A stretch of 64,000 bases of DNA, taken from contig NC_084897.1 of NCBI RefSeq assembly GCF_958979055.1, positions 22,069,628-22,133,627 of the forward strand, given 5' to 3'. Source of the stretch: Alnus glutinosa. Its lineage: Eukaryota > Streptophyta > Magnoliopsida > Fagales > Betulaceae. A model generated the notes under the pieces. It saw only the letters and a program-made list of their open reading frames with translations, did not search any database and was not told where the DNA came from. Positions 1 through 12,426 of the stretch are shown in pieces. The translations under genes and the position numbers were made by a program. The first letter of the stretch is position 1. Each line of letters opens with the position of its first letter.

Positions 1-42
1 AATAAGAATTAATTAAATTCCTGAGATAAAACGAACAAAGCA

Positions 43-115
43 GCTCTCGTAGCTCAGTTGGTTAGAGCACCCGTTTAGTAAGCGGGAGGTCTTGAGTTCG
101 ACTCTCAACGAGAGC
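43..115 (+). tRNA. tRNA-Thr (anticodon AGU)
   Basis: A complete cloverleaf can be drawn. The 7-bp acceptor stem GCTCTCG pairs with CGAGAGC at 109-115, followed by discriminator A116. The D arm holds AGCTCAGTTGG. The anticodon stem CCCGT/GCGGG closes the loop TTAGTAA, with anticodon AGT at 77-79. The T arm has TTGAG/CTCAA around TTCGACT. There is no intron and CCA is not encoded, as expected for a nuclear tRNA gene. The A at position 34 would be read as inosine and decode ACU/ACC/ACA. The internal A and B boxes are intact, so it is probably functional. Confidence 0.97.
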
Positions 116-116
116 A

Positions 117-711
117 AATGTCGCCTTTCTATTTGCAGTTTTGCACCAAGCCTACGGCCCTACATTTTCATTTTTCCGTCCCATTCCTCTGTAATAAAAA
201 GCTCCAAGGTTTATATCCCCCCCGCCCAACAGTCTAGCATGGGAGGAAAACAACCTACGGAATATGGAAAGGCTAACAGAACCGCTACACCAAAATTACT
301 CGAACATGGTTCCTGCTATTTTGTCATGGAGAGACTCTTCCCTCCCCGACTCAACCTACAATTTTTAGCCTTCCTCTGCTGTTTTAGGTGCCTTCAACAA
401 AAGCCAAACCACTTCATCTGATTGCAAAAGTATGAAAGCAAAAAACATGTTTCAACCCCGAATCTCAACTTTTAACTGTAATCAGTCTGAGACTGACTGA
501 ATAAATAATGACAGATTCTATTGAAATGAATTGAGTTAAAATTACAACAAACAGTTTCTTTGAATTACAAAACCCGCTTTCCCAATTATTGCTTGAATGC
601 AACCCCAAGTGGAGTCACTAACAGTAACCCAACCCCACATCAACAGACCAATCAATCATTGGTTACAGTAAATAGTTAGTAGCTAAGCAAGAGCCCGGCT
701 GGAAACTAGTT
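117..711. other. Intergenic / 3' flank, no gene seen
   Basis: This lies between the tRNA and the stop codon of the DPD1-like gene. It probably includes that gene's 3' UTR on the minus strand. The open frame at 92-421 overlaps the tRNA and shows no family signature, so it is not annotated. Confidence 0.6.
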
Positions 712-3700
712 CTAATTCTTCTTTTTAGAGCTGATCAAATCTGAGGCACTGAAAGATCTCTCAACAAGACCAGAGAGTGGCAACTTCAGGTCAAAAGTCA
801 GCCTCTGAAGTATCAGTGACAATGACATCACGTCTGACATGGCTCTATGAGCTGAACCAACCAATGGAATTTGATAGTGCTCACGAAGGGATTGCAATGA
901 AATTCTTGAAGAAAGTTTTGAACCTGTCAACAAAATCAATATCGAGTCTTTAATACCTCCTTAATAGCATGCGGTGGCAGACAAACAAACACACACACAC
1001 TCACATATAGAGAGAGGAGGGAGAGATTGACCTTTGGACTTCATCAGCTCGCGTGCCAAAGGCAGCGTATCCACAAACAACCAATTTGAAGGAATCTCTG
1101 TGGAACAGCGACTAAATTCTTTAAGCAAAAAGGGTACATCAAAAGTGCGAGCATTGTGAGCAACCAACAATGTGTATCCGTTAGGTTTCTCACGGCTTCT
1201 GACATACTGCAGTAAGATTGGTACCAGGTCCTCCATCCTGCATGAGATTACAGTTAACCGACTGTCTCATTAGTGAATAGGATGGTGCTCAATCACCTAG
1301 TATGAATAAACAAGCGGGTCTCCAATCTGATCGAAAATTAGATGAAAATAAATAACCATGCAAGTACTTTGTGATAGAAGATGCCGTCTTGCCTGGGCCG
1401 TAAACCCTCATTGGCAAAAAACCAGAACCCTGGGTTCAAAACCACTCCCCAAGGTAACTCACTAACATCGAACCTTAGAACCCCACAAAAGAGATTAGGA
1501 ACTTGAGAGACCTAAATGACAAGTTACAGACACAAAGAAACAGAAAACATAAATTCAACCAAACATTCAAATACTACAAAATTAAGTCATCCAGTTTATT
1601 GACAATTTAAATCTATAAGCAACATCATTTCCAAAATGAGGAGGGGGGGGGGGGTCGCCAGAGAAAAATGTTTACCATTGAAGTGCCTCACTTTCACTCT
1701 GCTGATCCCAACCTAACAAATTTTCCTACTAATAGTCTAATCAAACGACATTAAAAAATAAAATTAGAGAACCAAGTTGCAACAATTGCAAACTTCTCTT
1801 TCTTTCTTTTTATTTTATGTGGGTTAGAAAGTTACACGCGCATCCAGTCTTGAACTTACAACCTTACTTTCAAACCATTCTTATAGGAGAAGGAAGTATC
1901 ATTTGAGTTAGAGCTCATTGGCTAAACAGTTGCAGATCCACTTTTATAATGCCTTTTCCTTAGGATGTACATTGTCAGTTGTGGGCTTATTTTCTACCCA
2001 GTAATAATGTTAATATAATCAGAACTTAACAAGTTGGAAACTCTTATTGACATCAATTAGAGAGCTAAGCTGGATATACAGTTTTACATGAATAGTTCCT
2101 CAAAATTGCTAAAAACTTGACATGTACAGTAATCCATCATATATAAATACCTTATTACAAGTAGCACAAACCCTCTTGAAAGCTTTCACCTTATCAAGCT
2201 AGACATTTTGAGTTGGGCCATATGTTCATAGTCTTTTCTTACTAACTGCATGCAGGGTCATCTTGACCTTCCTCATCATAACTACATATTTTGAGGTAAT
2301 TCAACAGTTAGGGTGTGCTAAATTCAGAATCAGGCATCAACATCTATTCCTACCAGCTCATCTTAACATCCTTAATGATGTGATATGTGTCTCATCTAAC
2401 AGTCCAATTTACAAAATATCCACTGTGATTACTGTCTCATAAATCTTCATGAATTGTTCCAATGTGATTATTGTATCACAAATCTTCATTTACAATTAAT
2501 CATAATATTCTGGTCATACAAAACTGGTAATTATATCTACCAAATTCACAGCTTTACTCCAATCAGCAGCATTATAAAGGAACTTGAGATGGAAAACATT
2601 TATTTTTCAGTCTCAACCACAGCTTCTTACCCAACTCATGCTTTTTTCATAGATATCATATAGCCTATATAGGCATAACATTATTTTAGATTCTGGAATT
2701 TGCTTGCAACCTTAGGATTCGGTATCAACCGGCTACTCCAGTCTTAATTCTAGACCTCCTTTACAGTTGAATGGTGAAGGATATAATTAAAGGTTTGTTC
2801 AATATGCCTTATACACTATGCATCTATGCACAAACAGACACGTGAACTAAGGTATTTTCAAGGACGTGGAAGCAAAGTGACGAGTCACAAATATGTTAAT
2901 TTTTCTGTAAGTATCTTTTATCACATACAGTGAGAGAATGAAAAAAAAAATCCCAGATTTGGAGAAAGTTATCACAGAATTAAATTAATTATGTACGCAT
3001 ATGACACAACCTCATTCATGGGTCATAAAAGCTGTACATTTATTTATTTATTTTTGGGTGTTGTCTATGTAAAAGCTTTCACATCACACAAACACATAAA
3101 TTTCAATGAGGCTGCATGTCAAACAAAATGGAATCCTTCACTTCATGGGCTGAGAGATTTTAACTGAAGGACAAGAACTCAAGAAAATAGAAAGCAATAC
3201 CTGGGAACATCAGGTCTATTGACCATATGGCTTGTAATACCATGAATATGTGGATTTGGAACATAGCATTGAGGATTAACTAGTGTATGGAAAGTGCTAT
3301 TTTCACCCCCCAGAAGATCTTGAAGTCCAATCTCAATGATCCGTGCTTTCTCTCTGCCAAAACCAGTAGTCTCAATATCGAAAACAATAACTGTCACAAG
3401 GCCAGCCAGGTCTTTATTCTCGGAAATCTTTTGTTGAATGTCACAGTATTGAATTTTTTGGAATTGATTTATCTCTTCTTTATTTACATTGATTGTAGCA
3501 CTTTTTGAAACCACTCCATCTAAAATTCCATGCATAATGTTGCTTGGTTTGCTATGCTGGGTGGTTTTGTTTCTTCCTTCTGCATTTGTAGTTACAGGTC
3601 TTCGAGTCCATTTCTTGTTGTGACCTCTATCAAGCCCATAGATTTTGGAACCAAGCAGCTTAAAGCTAGAGCTGTTTCCATCACTCCTACTCAAACTGTG

Positions 3701-3790
3701 GAAGCTTTCCCTCCAAGAATTACCTAGGGTGGGGGGGATTCTGCATCTAGGAACTTGCAAAATGGAAAAGTACATGGAAACTGTCCTCAT
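712..3790 (-). CDS. DPD1: DEDDh 3'-5' exonuclease, DPD1-like (organelle DNA exonuclease)
   Basis: Three coding exons: 3790-3201, 1237-1032 and 923-712, giving 335 aa with phases that join exactly. The DEDDh exonuclease core is complete: FDIETTG (D138, E140), the HNARTFD motif (D230), and HRAMSD (H291, D296). The first ~125 residues are basic, Ser/Thr-rich and lack acidic clusters, which fits an organelle-targeting presequence. In the DPD1 family, Mg-dependent exonucleases degrade plastid and mitochondrial DNA in pollen and senescing leaves. Intron 1 is ~1.96 kb. The ATG at 3790 is the first in frame and starts the conserved-looking N-terminus. Upstream GA-rich DNA near 5030-5150 may be a non-coding first exon. 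Assignment to DEDDh is certain; DPD1 orthology rests on the N-terminal extension and length. Confidence 0.85.
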
Positions 3791-5240
3791 CTGAATTCAA
3801 GAACTAAAATTAAGCAAGATTCCTACACAAGGTGAAGTTCCGCATAGCACAAACCTGAGCATGAAAAAGAAACATTTGATAAAAGAAAGCATGAAAAAAA
3901 TATGTATACTTGGCAACGAACAGATCACAAATTATCTTCTAACTCAAGTATCAGAACAGCATAATGAATACCATAATTCAATCGAGAAGGAGCAAGATAT
4001 GTTAATGATAAATATATCGAATTTTAATTCAAGGTTCCACAAAGATCACTTGATTTTCATAGTATACTTTTTCTTTCTAAATTGGAGATATTTATTAAAC
4101 CTTGTTGTGTTGCCCCAGATAAAAATTTCAACTCTTTATTAAAGTAGAAGAACCCAACAATTGGAAAATACATAATCCAAAATAAAAATCCAAGCGACTA
4201 AAATGCATGTCATATGCTAATTACAATGTCGCTCTTACCATAGCACACCTACACTCGAACCCCATAAAAGCTAGAATAAAAAAGGCTTTTCAGTTAGACA
4301 AACCAAGAGTACCTACAAATCATCATAAATCTCAGCATAGAATCATAAAGTAACTCCACTTCTACCTTAAACAAAAAATCCTCCAATGCTGAATTACAAG
4401 ATGATACCAAAAAGGTAAAAAGTACACCTATTCATTATATTAGCTAAAATATATACTATAAATTTAATCTCCATTGCTAATTTGGGATCCAAAGAATCAA
4501 CAAACTTCCTTTCTAATCAACCCAAATCCACTTCTCTAAAAACCAAACAAGCGTAAAATATAAGACTCGATTTTCTTATCAATCCCCCAGAGTATTCTCA
4601 GCAAACAAGCAAAGGTTAAATGAATATTTCAAACTTTAATATCCCAAATAACAATAAAAGAATAAATTTGTAACTAAAAACTAGAAAAGAAATGAACACT
4701 ACGATCAAATTTTGAAACTATTTCCCAAACTACAAGCCAATACGTTATCAGCAACATGTTTAAACCAAACCTCGTCACAAGTGTGACCCAGAATCATCAG
4801 AATTAAAAGGAAAACCGTGCTTGATCTTCCTAAATAACATTAAAACCTTCCCATATCTCAAAACTACAATAAAATAAAACATCCCATTTAACTAGGAAGC
4901 TCAAACTCATTAACCCATATATAACTGGCACACAAAGCGATCAAATCCAATAGAGAAAAAAAAAAAAATCAGCTTCATTTTCTAAGAAACCAAACAGGGG
5001 AGAGTAACCCAGACACGAAATGAATATTAGCGAGAGAGGGAGAGAGAGAGACAGAGAGACATGCCTGGTAACTGTAAAGATCATATACAAATAACCGCAT
5101 TTATACAAGATTCAAATGCGGAATTTATAGAGAGAGAGAGAGAGAGAGGCCGATGGTTTCGGTCCTTTCGGGGGGCATATGGAGATGAGAATTTCGGTGA
5201 GACAAGAAACTGATTTGTGACTGAGAAAATATAGTAAGAA
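3791..5240 (-). promoter_or_regulatory. Probable 5' leader, leader intron and promoter of the DPD1-like gene
   Basis: No coding frame is convincing here. (GA)n tracts at about 5029-5060 and 5131-5148 are typical of plant 5' leaders, and a minus-strand TATA-like run lies around 5227-5236. A leader intron between ~5080 and ~3800 is inferred, not shown. Confidence 0.35.
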
Positions 5241-6438
5241 AAAATAAAAATGAGCTTTTTTATTTTTTATTTTATTCCAACCTAAAAACTCTCGGATCGC
5301 AAATGCCCCCCATCCGGTTCAGCTCCTATCCGGTTTGTAAATCTCCCGGCATACAAAACCCCAACCATTGATATTTATTAACAAGAAATGTTATGCCTAC
5401 ATTTTTTCTACAATTTCTTAACACGTGTCGGTTGGTAATTGGAGCCACATATACCATAAAAAAAAAAAAAAAAAAAATTGGCACTATTTTTACAGAAAAC
5501 AAAATGTTTTTCTTAAAAAAAAGAAAAAAGAAAAGGCATTTAAATTCCTTGAAAGTCATATATTAATTGTTGCACAAATCAGAAACAATAGCACATTAAG
5601 CCTTATGCAAAGTAAGGATATAGTTTAACAAGGTCAAGATAGTAGTGGATAAAAAAAAATCGGATCCTCTCTGATTTCAATTTAATTCCTAGCAAGCTTA
5701 GAGAATATTCTTGGCCTTCTGAAATGAAAAGTAATTTAATTGCAACAGCCAATAGGCAAGGCCTTGTTTGTCTCTTCACCTTCATTTTTTTTCCCTATAT
5801 ATATATATTTTTTTTGGGTAAATATCTAATAAATTTCTGAATCAAAACTCGATTTGAAATCAGTCATTTACTGTTTAAAAATCAAATTTTGCTGTTTATT
5901 GTCACGGATTTGTAATCATCCTTTCCGTGATTTTTTTATATATTTTTTCAACGTCCGTTAAGGTGGGTCACTATTTATTCACGTAGGCATTGACACATTA
6001 GGTAAAACGATGCCGTTTTAGAAATTTAAAAACTTCAAATTTTATTTATTTTTATTTTTTTAATTCCATATGGCCACATTGCACGAGATTTCAACTGTCA
6101 CAGTGAGTTTTACTACATGATCCAAATCCTTGTTATTAGAATACAATAAGGAGTTACCGAAAAATAAAAAAATTTGCATTACAATCCAATTAGATGGTGA
6201 TAGTTACTTGTTTTAGTTGTTTATCATGCCAACCTCGTCTTGAAATAATCAGGGCCATTGACTATGTAATTGTAGATCTTGATAAAGTCAACTGTATAGC
6301 TGCTTTAACGTAAGGAACTGTATTTACTCCACGTGTAATTATGCGTTGCTTGAAGTGGTAGGGCACGTAGGATGGACGCAGTGCACTACAAGCAATGATT
6401 ACGGTTTTGCCGTAGCGGGACTTGCTGACGTGAAAGTA

Positions 6439-6489
<51 letters not shown>

Positions 6490-7155
6490 TGTTTATTAAA
6501 TATTTATAAAAGAAATGAAATAATTTTTAAAATCATCATTTGACCGATTAACGGTGAGTTAATTGTGTCATTTGGCCAATCACACAATTAACGGTGAGTT
6601 AAAAAGTAAGAAAGAGATGGAACGTGGGGAAGGTTTTTTTTTTTTTTTTTTTTTTTTTGGCTGTAATGGTTTTAGATAAGGCATCTAAGGTAAGGTCTAA
6701 GAATATTTGTTTAATTAGGTTTTCATTTGTTGTTAGTTTTTAGTTTATTAAACTGGTAGTATTTTTTTTTATTAATTATTTCATCATTTTTAATAAATAA
6801 ATTTCACATCATCTTAATATTTATTTTTGATAAAAATTTACTTGCCGTCTCAGTGTGAGATCTCTCCACTCCTCAGTGAGTCTTCTTGAAGGAAGAGTAT
6901 GGATCTCCTCCCTTCATCTTTTTTCCTTTTTTCCTCTATAGTTTTTTGCTGCTCCATCATTGTCCATCATTGGTTATTGCGTTCCCATCTCCTCTCCTGC
7001 TCAGATTCGCCGTCCTTTGCCTTCTCTTTGTCCACCGACCATCCTGATATGTTGCTCTCCGCATCTCCGGTCTAACAACGCGTCTCATCATCGTATCCGG
7101 CAGCTACTCCGCTCCTTTCCAACCTCCTCTGTGCCTCCATGTGATAGCTCAATAA
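5241..7155. other. AT-rich intergenic DNA
   Basis: No gene seen. It contains poly-A at 5458-5479, a (TA)n microsatellite at about 6443-6485 and poly-T near 6635-6658. The segment at 5820-6010 has the look of one arm of a Mutator-like repeat but no partner arm was found. Confidence 0.5.
6443..6485. repeat. (TA)n microsatellite
   Basis: About 20 uninterrupted TA units. Similar tracts occur at 26824-26881, 29596-29617, 38557-38625 and 55683-55745. Confidence 0.95.
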
Positions 7156-8202
7156 AAGGAAATTAAAATTTAGCCTCCCAAACTATCACTCTTTTTCGGA
7201 TGGCCTTCCAAACTACAAAGGCTTGCATTCTGACCTCCCAAACTATCAAAACTTTTGAAAAATATCATTTTTGGCGAAATATTTCCATAATAACCCTACC
7301 GCGTGTAACTTTTCAATTACAAAAAAAAAAATCAAAAATAATTAAAATTAAAAAAATAATTAAACTAAAATTTTATTTCTTTTTGTAAAAGAAAAAAAAA
7401 AAAAGATGGGTGTTTGGAGTGGCGTTATTTCCCAACCTCGACCCGATATTCCCTACACCCCTCTGATCACCATCCATTTGCAATACCGTGATGACCGATT
7501 TTATAGCCCGACTCGGTGAGTTCCGATTCGTAATCATCAACTTGCTGATCTCGGTCAGGCTCAAGCTTGCTCTGTTCTGGAAAATATTTTCCACCTGAGA
7601 GAAAAACTTGTGATCCTTGAACCCCATGTATCTGTTGGCCAATGTTTTGAATGCCAAAAAATCATAGAGATGAAAATGGATATGAAAATCGACGAACAAG
7701 CTCATGCCCGTCGATTTATCTGTCAGAAACCGATTGAGGTCTTCCACAACAATGATAGACTTGTTCGTCATTTGTAACAAAACAAAATTCAAATTGGAAT
7801 TATTCATAATCTTCGAAAAATCAATATCATAGACATCGAATTATAAGAAATTAGCCATGTCTGCGTTCAGAGAGCCGGGATGAGTTATCCGAGCTACAGG
7901 CGTACATCGTGCCCAACAACGATGCTAGAAAGAAATAGTACGTCCTCTGGTCGATCGCAATATTTTTAATTTTTTTTTTTTTTTAAAAAAAAAAAAGAAA
8001 TAAAGAAAATTTTGGTTTTTTATTTTTTATTTTTTTAATTGAACAATGACATGTGGCATGGGTATTATGGGGATATTTCGCCAAAATTGACATTTTTCAA
8101 AAATTTTGGTAGTTTGGAGGCCATAGTGCAACTCTTAATAGTTTAGGAGGGTCATCCAGAGAAATAATAATAATTTGAAGGGTTAAATTGTATTATTCCC
8201 TT
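7156..8202. mobile_element. Inverted-repeat transposon carrying gene fragments (Pack-type)
   Basis: The arms at about 7156-7345 and 8010-8202 are inverted copies: GCCTCCCAAACTATC and GGCGAAATATTTCCATAATA on the left match the reverse complement of the right arm with scattered changes. Between the arms lies a decayed AAA-ATPase coding fragment. No transposase is present, so the element is non-autonomous. A clean target-site duplication was not found, so the ends are approximate. Shorter elements at 14929, 33110 and 39953 have similar arms but no captured gene. Confidence 0.7.
7408..7905 (-). pseudogene. Captured fragment of a BCS1-type AAA-ATPase
   Basis: Minus-strand translation shows the AAA Walker B stretch SIIVVEDLNRFL, then HIHFHLYDFLAFKTLA, and the helical-lid part SPSRAIKSVITVLQ. 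This is the order in plant BCS1-like mitochondrial AAA-ATPases of the At2g46620 type. The segment normally between Walker B and the RPGR...HIHFPL region (roughly 45 residues with sensor 1 and the arginine finger) is missing. An in-frame stop interrupts the upstream MANFL..DVYDIDFSK part, and the Walker A region is absent. It cannot encode an active ATPase. It sits inside an inverted-repeat element, which points to transposon capture rather than a decayed resident gene. Confidence 0.75.
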
Positions 8203-9637
8203 ATGCAATTGTTGCAAGTGCTTGACGAAGTCCAATTAGAGTTGAGAATAAGTTTGATGAATGTTTGAAAAAAAAATAAAAAGCTATATGGCCACTGCCC
8301 ACAGTTTTGTCAATAGCTATTCCTTTCAGTTATTTAAGATAAATTATATAAATACATCTTCTACACATCTCATTTTCAAATCCACTAGTAGATTTATGAG
8401 ATTCACTTTGGATCTCACAAATTCAATGGTAAATTTGAAACTTGTTTGTATGGAATGTGTATGGGATGTATGTGTGTAACTTCTTATTATTTAAAGAGTA
8501 ATGCTAAAAAATATATTTTTATCCTATAATACTGATGTGGCAATTTCAATCAATCTTTGGATTTTTTTTTTAAAAAAAAATAAAGATTGATCAAATGGTT
8601 GGTTTGAACAGCCACGTCAACATTGTGAGATATTTGTGGATTAAAAATATGGTATATAACATTACTCTTATTTAAATTGTTTAATGATTTTTAAGCTTTG
8701 TTGAGGTTTATCCTACTATATACTAATATACATATTATACAGTGTTGGGTTCTTCTGTTATTTGTTCGAAACAATGTATAAATGGGTCCAGTTCTTGGGG
8801 GCCTATATAGGTATTGAGCCTAAGCCCAGTAAGTGAGAAATTTGAAAGGCGCAAAGTGGGCTTAAAATTGGAGAGTCAGCCCAAGTATCAGAGCTCAATG
8901 TGATCGCTACGTCGTTTTAGAGAGCCAGCCACCCAGCCAGCCTGAGTACAGAAGTAGGCCTGAAAGTTTAGCATTGAGAAGATTTTCTTTTAATCATAAT
9001 AGTTTTTTATAAGGATTCGATTAAATAGAAGAGATACATTATATATTACATTTTTATTATACAATTATTCTATAATGCTGACATAACAATTTTAACAAAT
9101 TTTTGATTTTTTTTTTAATAGGAACTAATCCAAAGGTTGGTTGGGACATGATTAGATCACTCCATTGTATCTTTAATAAATTTTGGCTGTAACCCTTTAC
9201 ATACATTTTTGGTAGAGGCAAATAATTTATTAAGAAAAGTGACGTAAAGCACCTTAGGAGCATTTCGTTTTTCTGCTTTCTTTTACTTTTTCTAACAAAT
9301 AGGAGTAATGGTAACAGCCTTAAAGAGATCTTCTAGTTCGGTTTGCAAGCTAGATATTAGGGTTGTCAAGTTTTGACATGATCTGCAAATCCAACATGAA
9401 ATTAAAAGGGTTAGGATTTAAGAGTATGACCCGTTAAATTAAATGGACCGAGTTAATATTAACTCATATAGTATTATAGTAATGTTTCGAACCAACCTAA
9501 CTCGCGAGATAATAGCATGCAATTTTTAACATGATCCGCAAATCCGACACAAATTCAATACAAAATTCGAAGGTTATGGTTGAAGAGTTTGATCTATTTA
9601 ACTAAATGGGTAAAATTGTGAATAACTTATATATTCT
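8203..9637. other. AT-rich intergenic DNA with a MITE
   Basis: Apart from the MITE at 8496-8667 nothing coding was seen. The segment near 9040-9130 resembles one half of that MITE (ATTATTCTATAATGCTGACAT). Confidence 0.5.
8496..8667. mobile_element. MITE, 172 bp, 9-bp target-site duplication
   Basis: The imperfect palindrome begins GAGTAATGCTAAA and ends in the inverted partner ACATTACTC. It is flanked by direct copies of TTATTTAAA at 8487-8495 and 8668-8676. A 9-bp duplication is the signature of Mutator-type transposition. Related copies are at 35223-35383 and 40454-40574. Confidence 0.85.
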
Positions 9638-10580
9638 TAGAGCATTTACAGTAGCTACCCAACGATTTTCACTAAATGTATGAAATAAAACTACTTTTTG
9701 CTTCCATATCAAAAGACATTCTACAATAGCTTCCATTTATATTTCTCTATAACATTAAAATATTATTTTTTTACTTTTACTTTAATTTTTTTTTATCCTC
9801 TCTCTCTCTCTCAAATAAGAATCCCAGATGCAGAAAACTCAAGCACCAATCCATTCCATTTCAGTCATTCACCACTCACCAGGCATGGTCGATAGAGAAA
9901 GATGAGATCGTCAGAGAGGGATTGAGCGGAGAGAGAGAGAGGACGAGCAAGAAAGAGAAGGGTTCGGGGCTGAGTGTTGGGTGTTGTGCAAATTTGGCCC
10001 GATGGCTAGCATTCATGGGGTAGGTCGCGGTTGAAGAGGGAGATAGGGCGTTTGAGGTGGTGGAGGTGGTGTTGCGTGGGAGAGAGGGAAGAGGGCCGAG
10101 ATCCGTAGCTCCTACCGCTGCCTAATGCACAACAATGGTGATCCAACCACCATACTTCAATCTCTTTCTCTCTCGGCCTGAACAACACGGTCATCATCTC
10201 TCTCAATCTCGTTCTTTGTCTCTCTCCAGCATACTCTCTTTCGCAACTGACATGCAAAGATGATTAAAGTGTGAATGTGAAGATTGCAAAATTGGAGTCC
10301 ACAAGTGTGTGGAGATTTCGGGAAGAAGAATGGGCGATGTGATGATAGGAGATGTTGCGTGTAGAGCATGATGAGCATATAGGGAGTTGCAAGATAGTAG
10401 AGTGTCATTGTTTTCATTTTAACAAGCATTGGGTATACTACAATTCTACCCACCCAATGCTTAATGTTTAGGGAACAGGTAAGGAAGCTACAGCAAGCCC
10501 ATTTTTATGGTTTTTTTGAAATTTTTCCTACATATAAAAAATAAAAACAATTATAAAATAACTGTTATGAATGCTCTTAT
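9638..10580. mobile_element. Probable non-autonomous element with AGAGCATT ends
   Basis: The left end AGAGCATTTACAGTAGC and the right end (inverted) AAGAGCATTCATAACAG form short terminal inverted repeats. The interior is richer in G+C than the surroundings, with (CT)n/(GA)n tracts and short open frames on both strands, none of which I recognise. The interior may be a captured gene leader. No TSD was confirmed. Smaller elements with like ends lie at about 28130-28520 and 36075-36335. Confidence 0.4.
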
Positions 10581-10976
10581 ATCCATACCTTAGCAACTTC
10601 CTACACTTAAGTCATATTACAATGTCCTCAAACATCACATCATGAATCAGCAAAATGGAACATTCCAGAAAGAAAGATCATATACCATTACTTCCGAGTT
10701 TATTTACAATATAATCGAAAGAAATATTACCAAAAGCAGGGACATCATTCCTTCAGGCTTCAACCAAAACCCTAAATTTCCCTATCGCTTTCATTCTATT
10801 CTGTATTTGAAATACCCACATAACATGAACAAGGGTATTTTGCTACATTTCATTAAATTAAAAATACAAGAAAGTAAGCCAAAAGACAACAAAAGGTATA
10901 TTTGTTGGTTGGTTGGTTAGGGTCTCTGTCTAGGCTGTCTTGTTTATCTTTATCCCGTTTGTTCTTTTTCTTCCTT
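10581..10976. other. 3' flank of the GATA gene
   Basis: No gene seen; likely 3' UTR of the GATA factor plus spacer. The plus-strand open frame here has no family features. Confidence 0.5.
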
Positions 10977-12426
10977 TTAGGCAAAAACAGAGTCACAGGA
11001 CAGTGCCATCAAACAAACAGCTGCTTGTTCCTCCTCCTTCAGCTTCCTCCTCCTCTGGCACCTCTGTTTCTTCATCACTGATGGTGACCTTTGCAACAAC
11101 AAATCCTTCCCCAATGCCATTAATTTCGTTTTCAAAGACTCGCTGAGATCTCTGTCACCATCACCATCACCATCAGCTTTAGCAGTAGATGATGTGGTTG
11201 CAGCAGTGGTGGCAGTAGTACCATGACCTTGTGATCTGTCCCTTTTCCTCCATGACACATTGCTAAAACCCACCATAGAAACCCTCCTCTTCCTGTATCT
11301 GATCCCACAAGCGTTACACAGTGACTGAAAAAAAAAACAAAACCCATTAATTAGATGGGTAGTAGTAACCGAAAAACAAACTGCCCCTATTTAATGACCA
11401 AAAAAAGGCTGAACCAAAAATAAAATGAACAACAAACCCAACAATCAAGATCACAGCACCAGTTCAGGGATCGGAAAACAAATTATACAAGACCCAAATG
11501 GCCAAAACTCGATCACAAATCCAGATCATCCAAAGAAGCAGAGATAATTATAAACGGTGACTAAAAAAAGGTTGACCCAAATATTAAAATCACAAATCCA
11601 AGAAAAAGAAGCAAACAGTGACTGGAAAAACAGAAAACAGAAGAAAGAATCATAAAATAAAAAATTTAACAAGAAGAAAAAAAATGAACAGAGTATAAGC
11701 GACAGGGTGGTGGTGATTTACTTTTGAAAGAAAATGTTAATATAAAAGACAGTGACAAAAAAGAGGAACCCATTCATCAAAATTACAATACCAAGTCAAA
11801 AAAAGTTCAAAAAAAAAAAACGAATAACCAACTGGATAGGGATTATTCCCAAAAACTCATAGTTACAGATAGCGACTGAAAGAGAAAGACCCACTGCTAG
11901 AAAATCTTAAACCAATAACAATCAAAGAGGCGGTTGAAAAAACAAATACGATTGATTAGAAAAAAGTGACAAAAAAAATATGAGACCCATTACTCATAAT
12001 CAAAACTCCAAATGGGGAAGTGAATGATACTCAGAGAAAGAAAAAGAATCAGAAACCCAACTACTAAAAATCACAAACCCACACGAAGATATCAATCATT
12101 GGAAGAAAAAGAATGAAAAACCATGAAAATCAAAAGAGTGGTGGAGGGGAAAATCACCTTGGGTCCAGCTGGCCCACCTCTCCACAAGGGGGTCTTTGTG
12201 GTCTTGCAATCAGAGCAGCACTTCTTGTTCTCACTCATCATACCCACACACAATGATTCCTGAATCATAACAAATGATGGGTATCACAAACTTATAGTAC
12301 AGAAATAAGCCAAAGAATCACAAATAATAAGCCAAGAAATGAAGCATTGAAGCTCCTTTTTTTTCTCCAAGGAAAACATTGAAGGGTATAATTACTCTAA
12401 GACCTCACCTTTTCCGTGAGATCCAT
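10977..12426 (-). CDS. B-class GATA transcription factor, GATA15/16/17-like
   Basis: Three coding exons: 12426-12409 (MDLTEK), 12259-12158 and 11324-10977, giving 155 aa; all joins are in phase 0. The zinc finger spans the second intron: CSDC, 18 residues including TPLWRGGP, then CNAC, i.e. the plant C-X2-C-X18-C-X2-C form, followed by a basic RYRKRR tail. The protein ends ...VCLMALSCDSVFA, a variant of the LLM (leucine-leucine-methionine) motif at the C-terminus of B-GATAs. Members bind GATA elements in the nucleus and act in light, cytokinin and growth responses. The Asp-Gly repeat (coded by CATCAC units on the plus strand) near residue 80 is low complexity. The start at MDLTEK matches the short family N-terminus, although the frame stays open upstream through GA-rich leader. 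Confidence 0.93.

Noticed and set aside
1380-1925. Possible SINE fragments in the DPD1-like intron (GGGTTCAAAACC-like B-box, near 1390-1470 and 1830-1925)
   Set aside because: No A box at proper distance, no poly-A tail and no target-site duplication could be shown.
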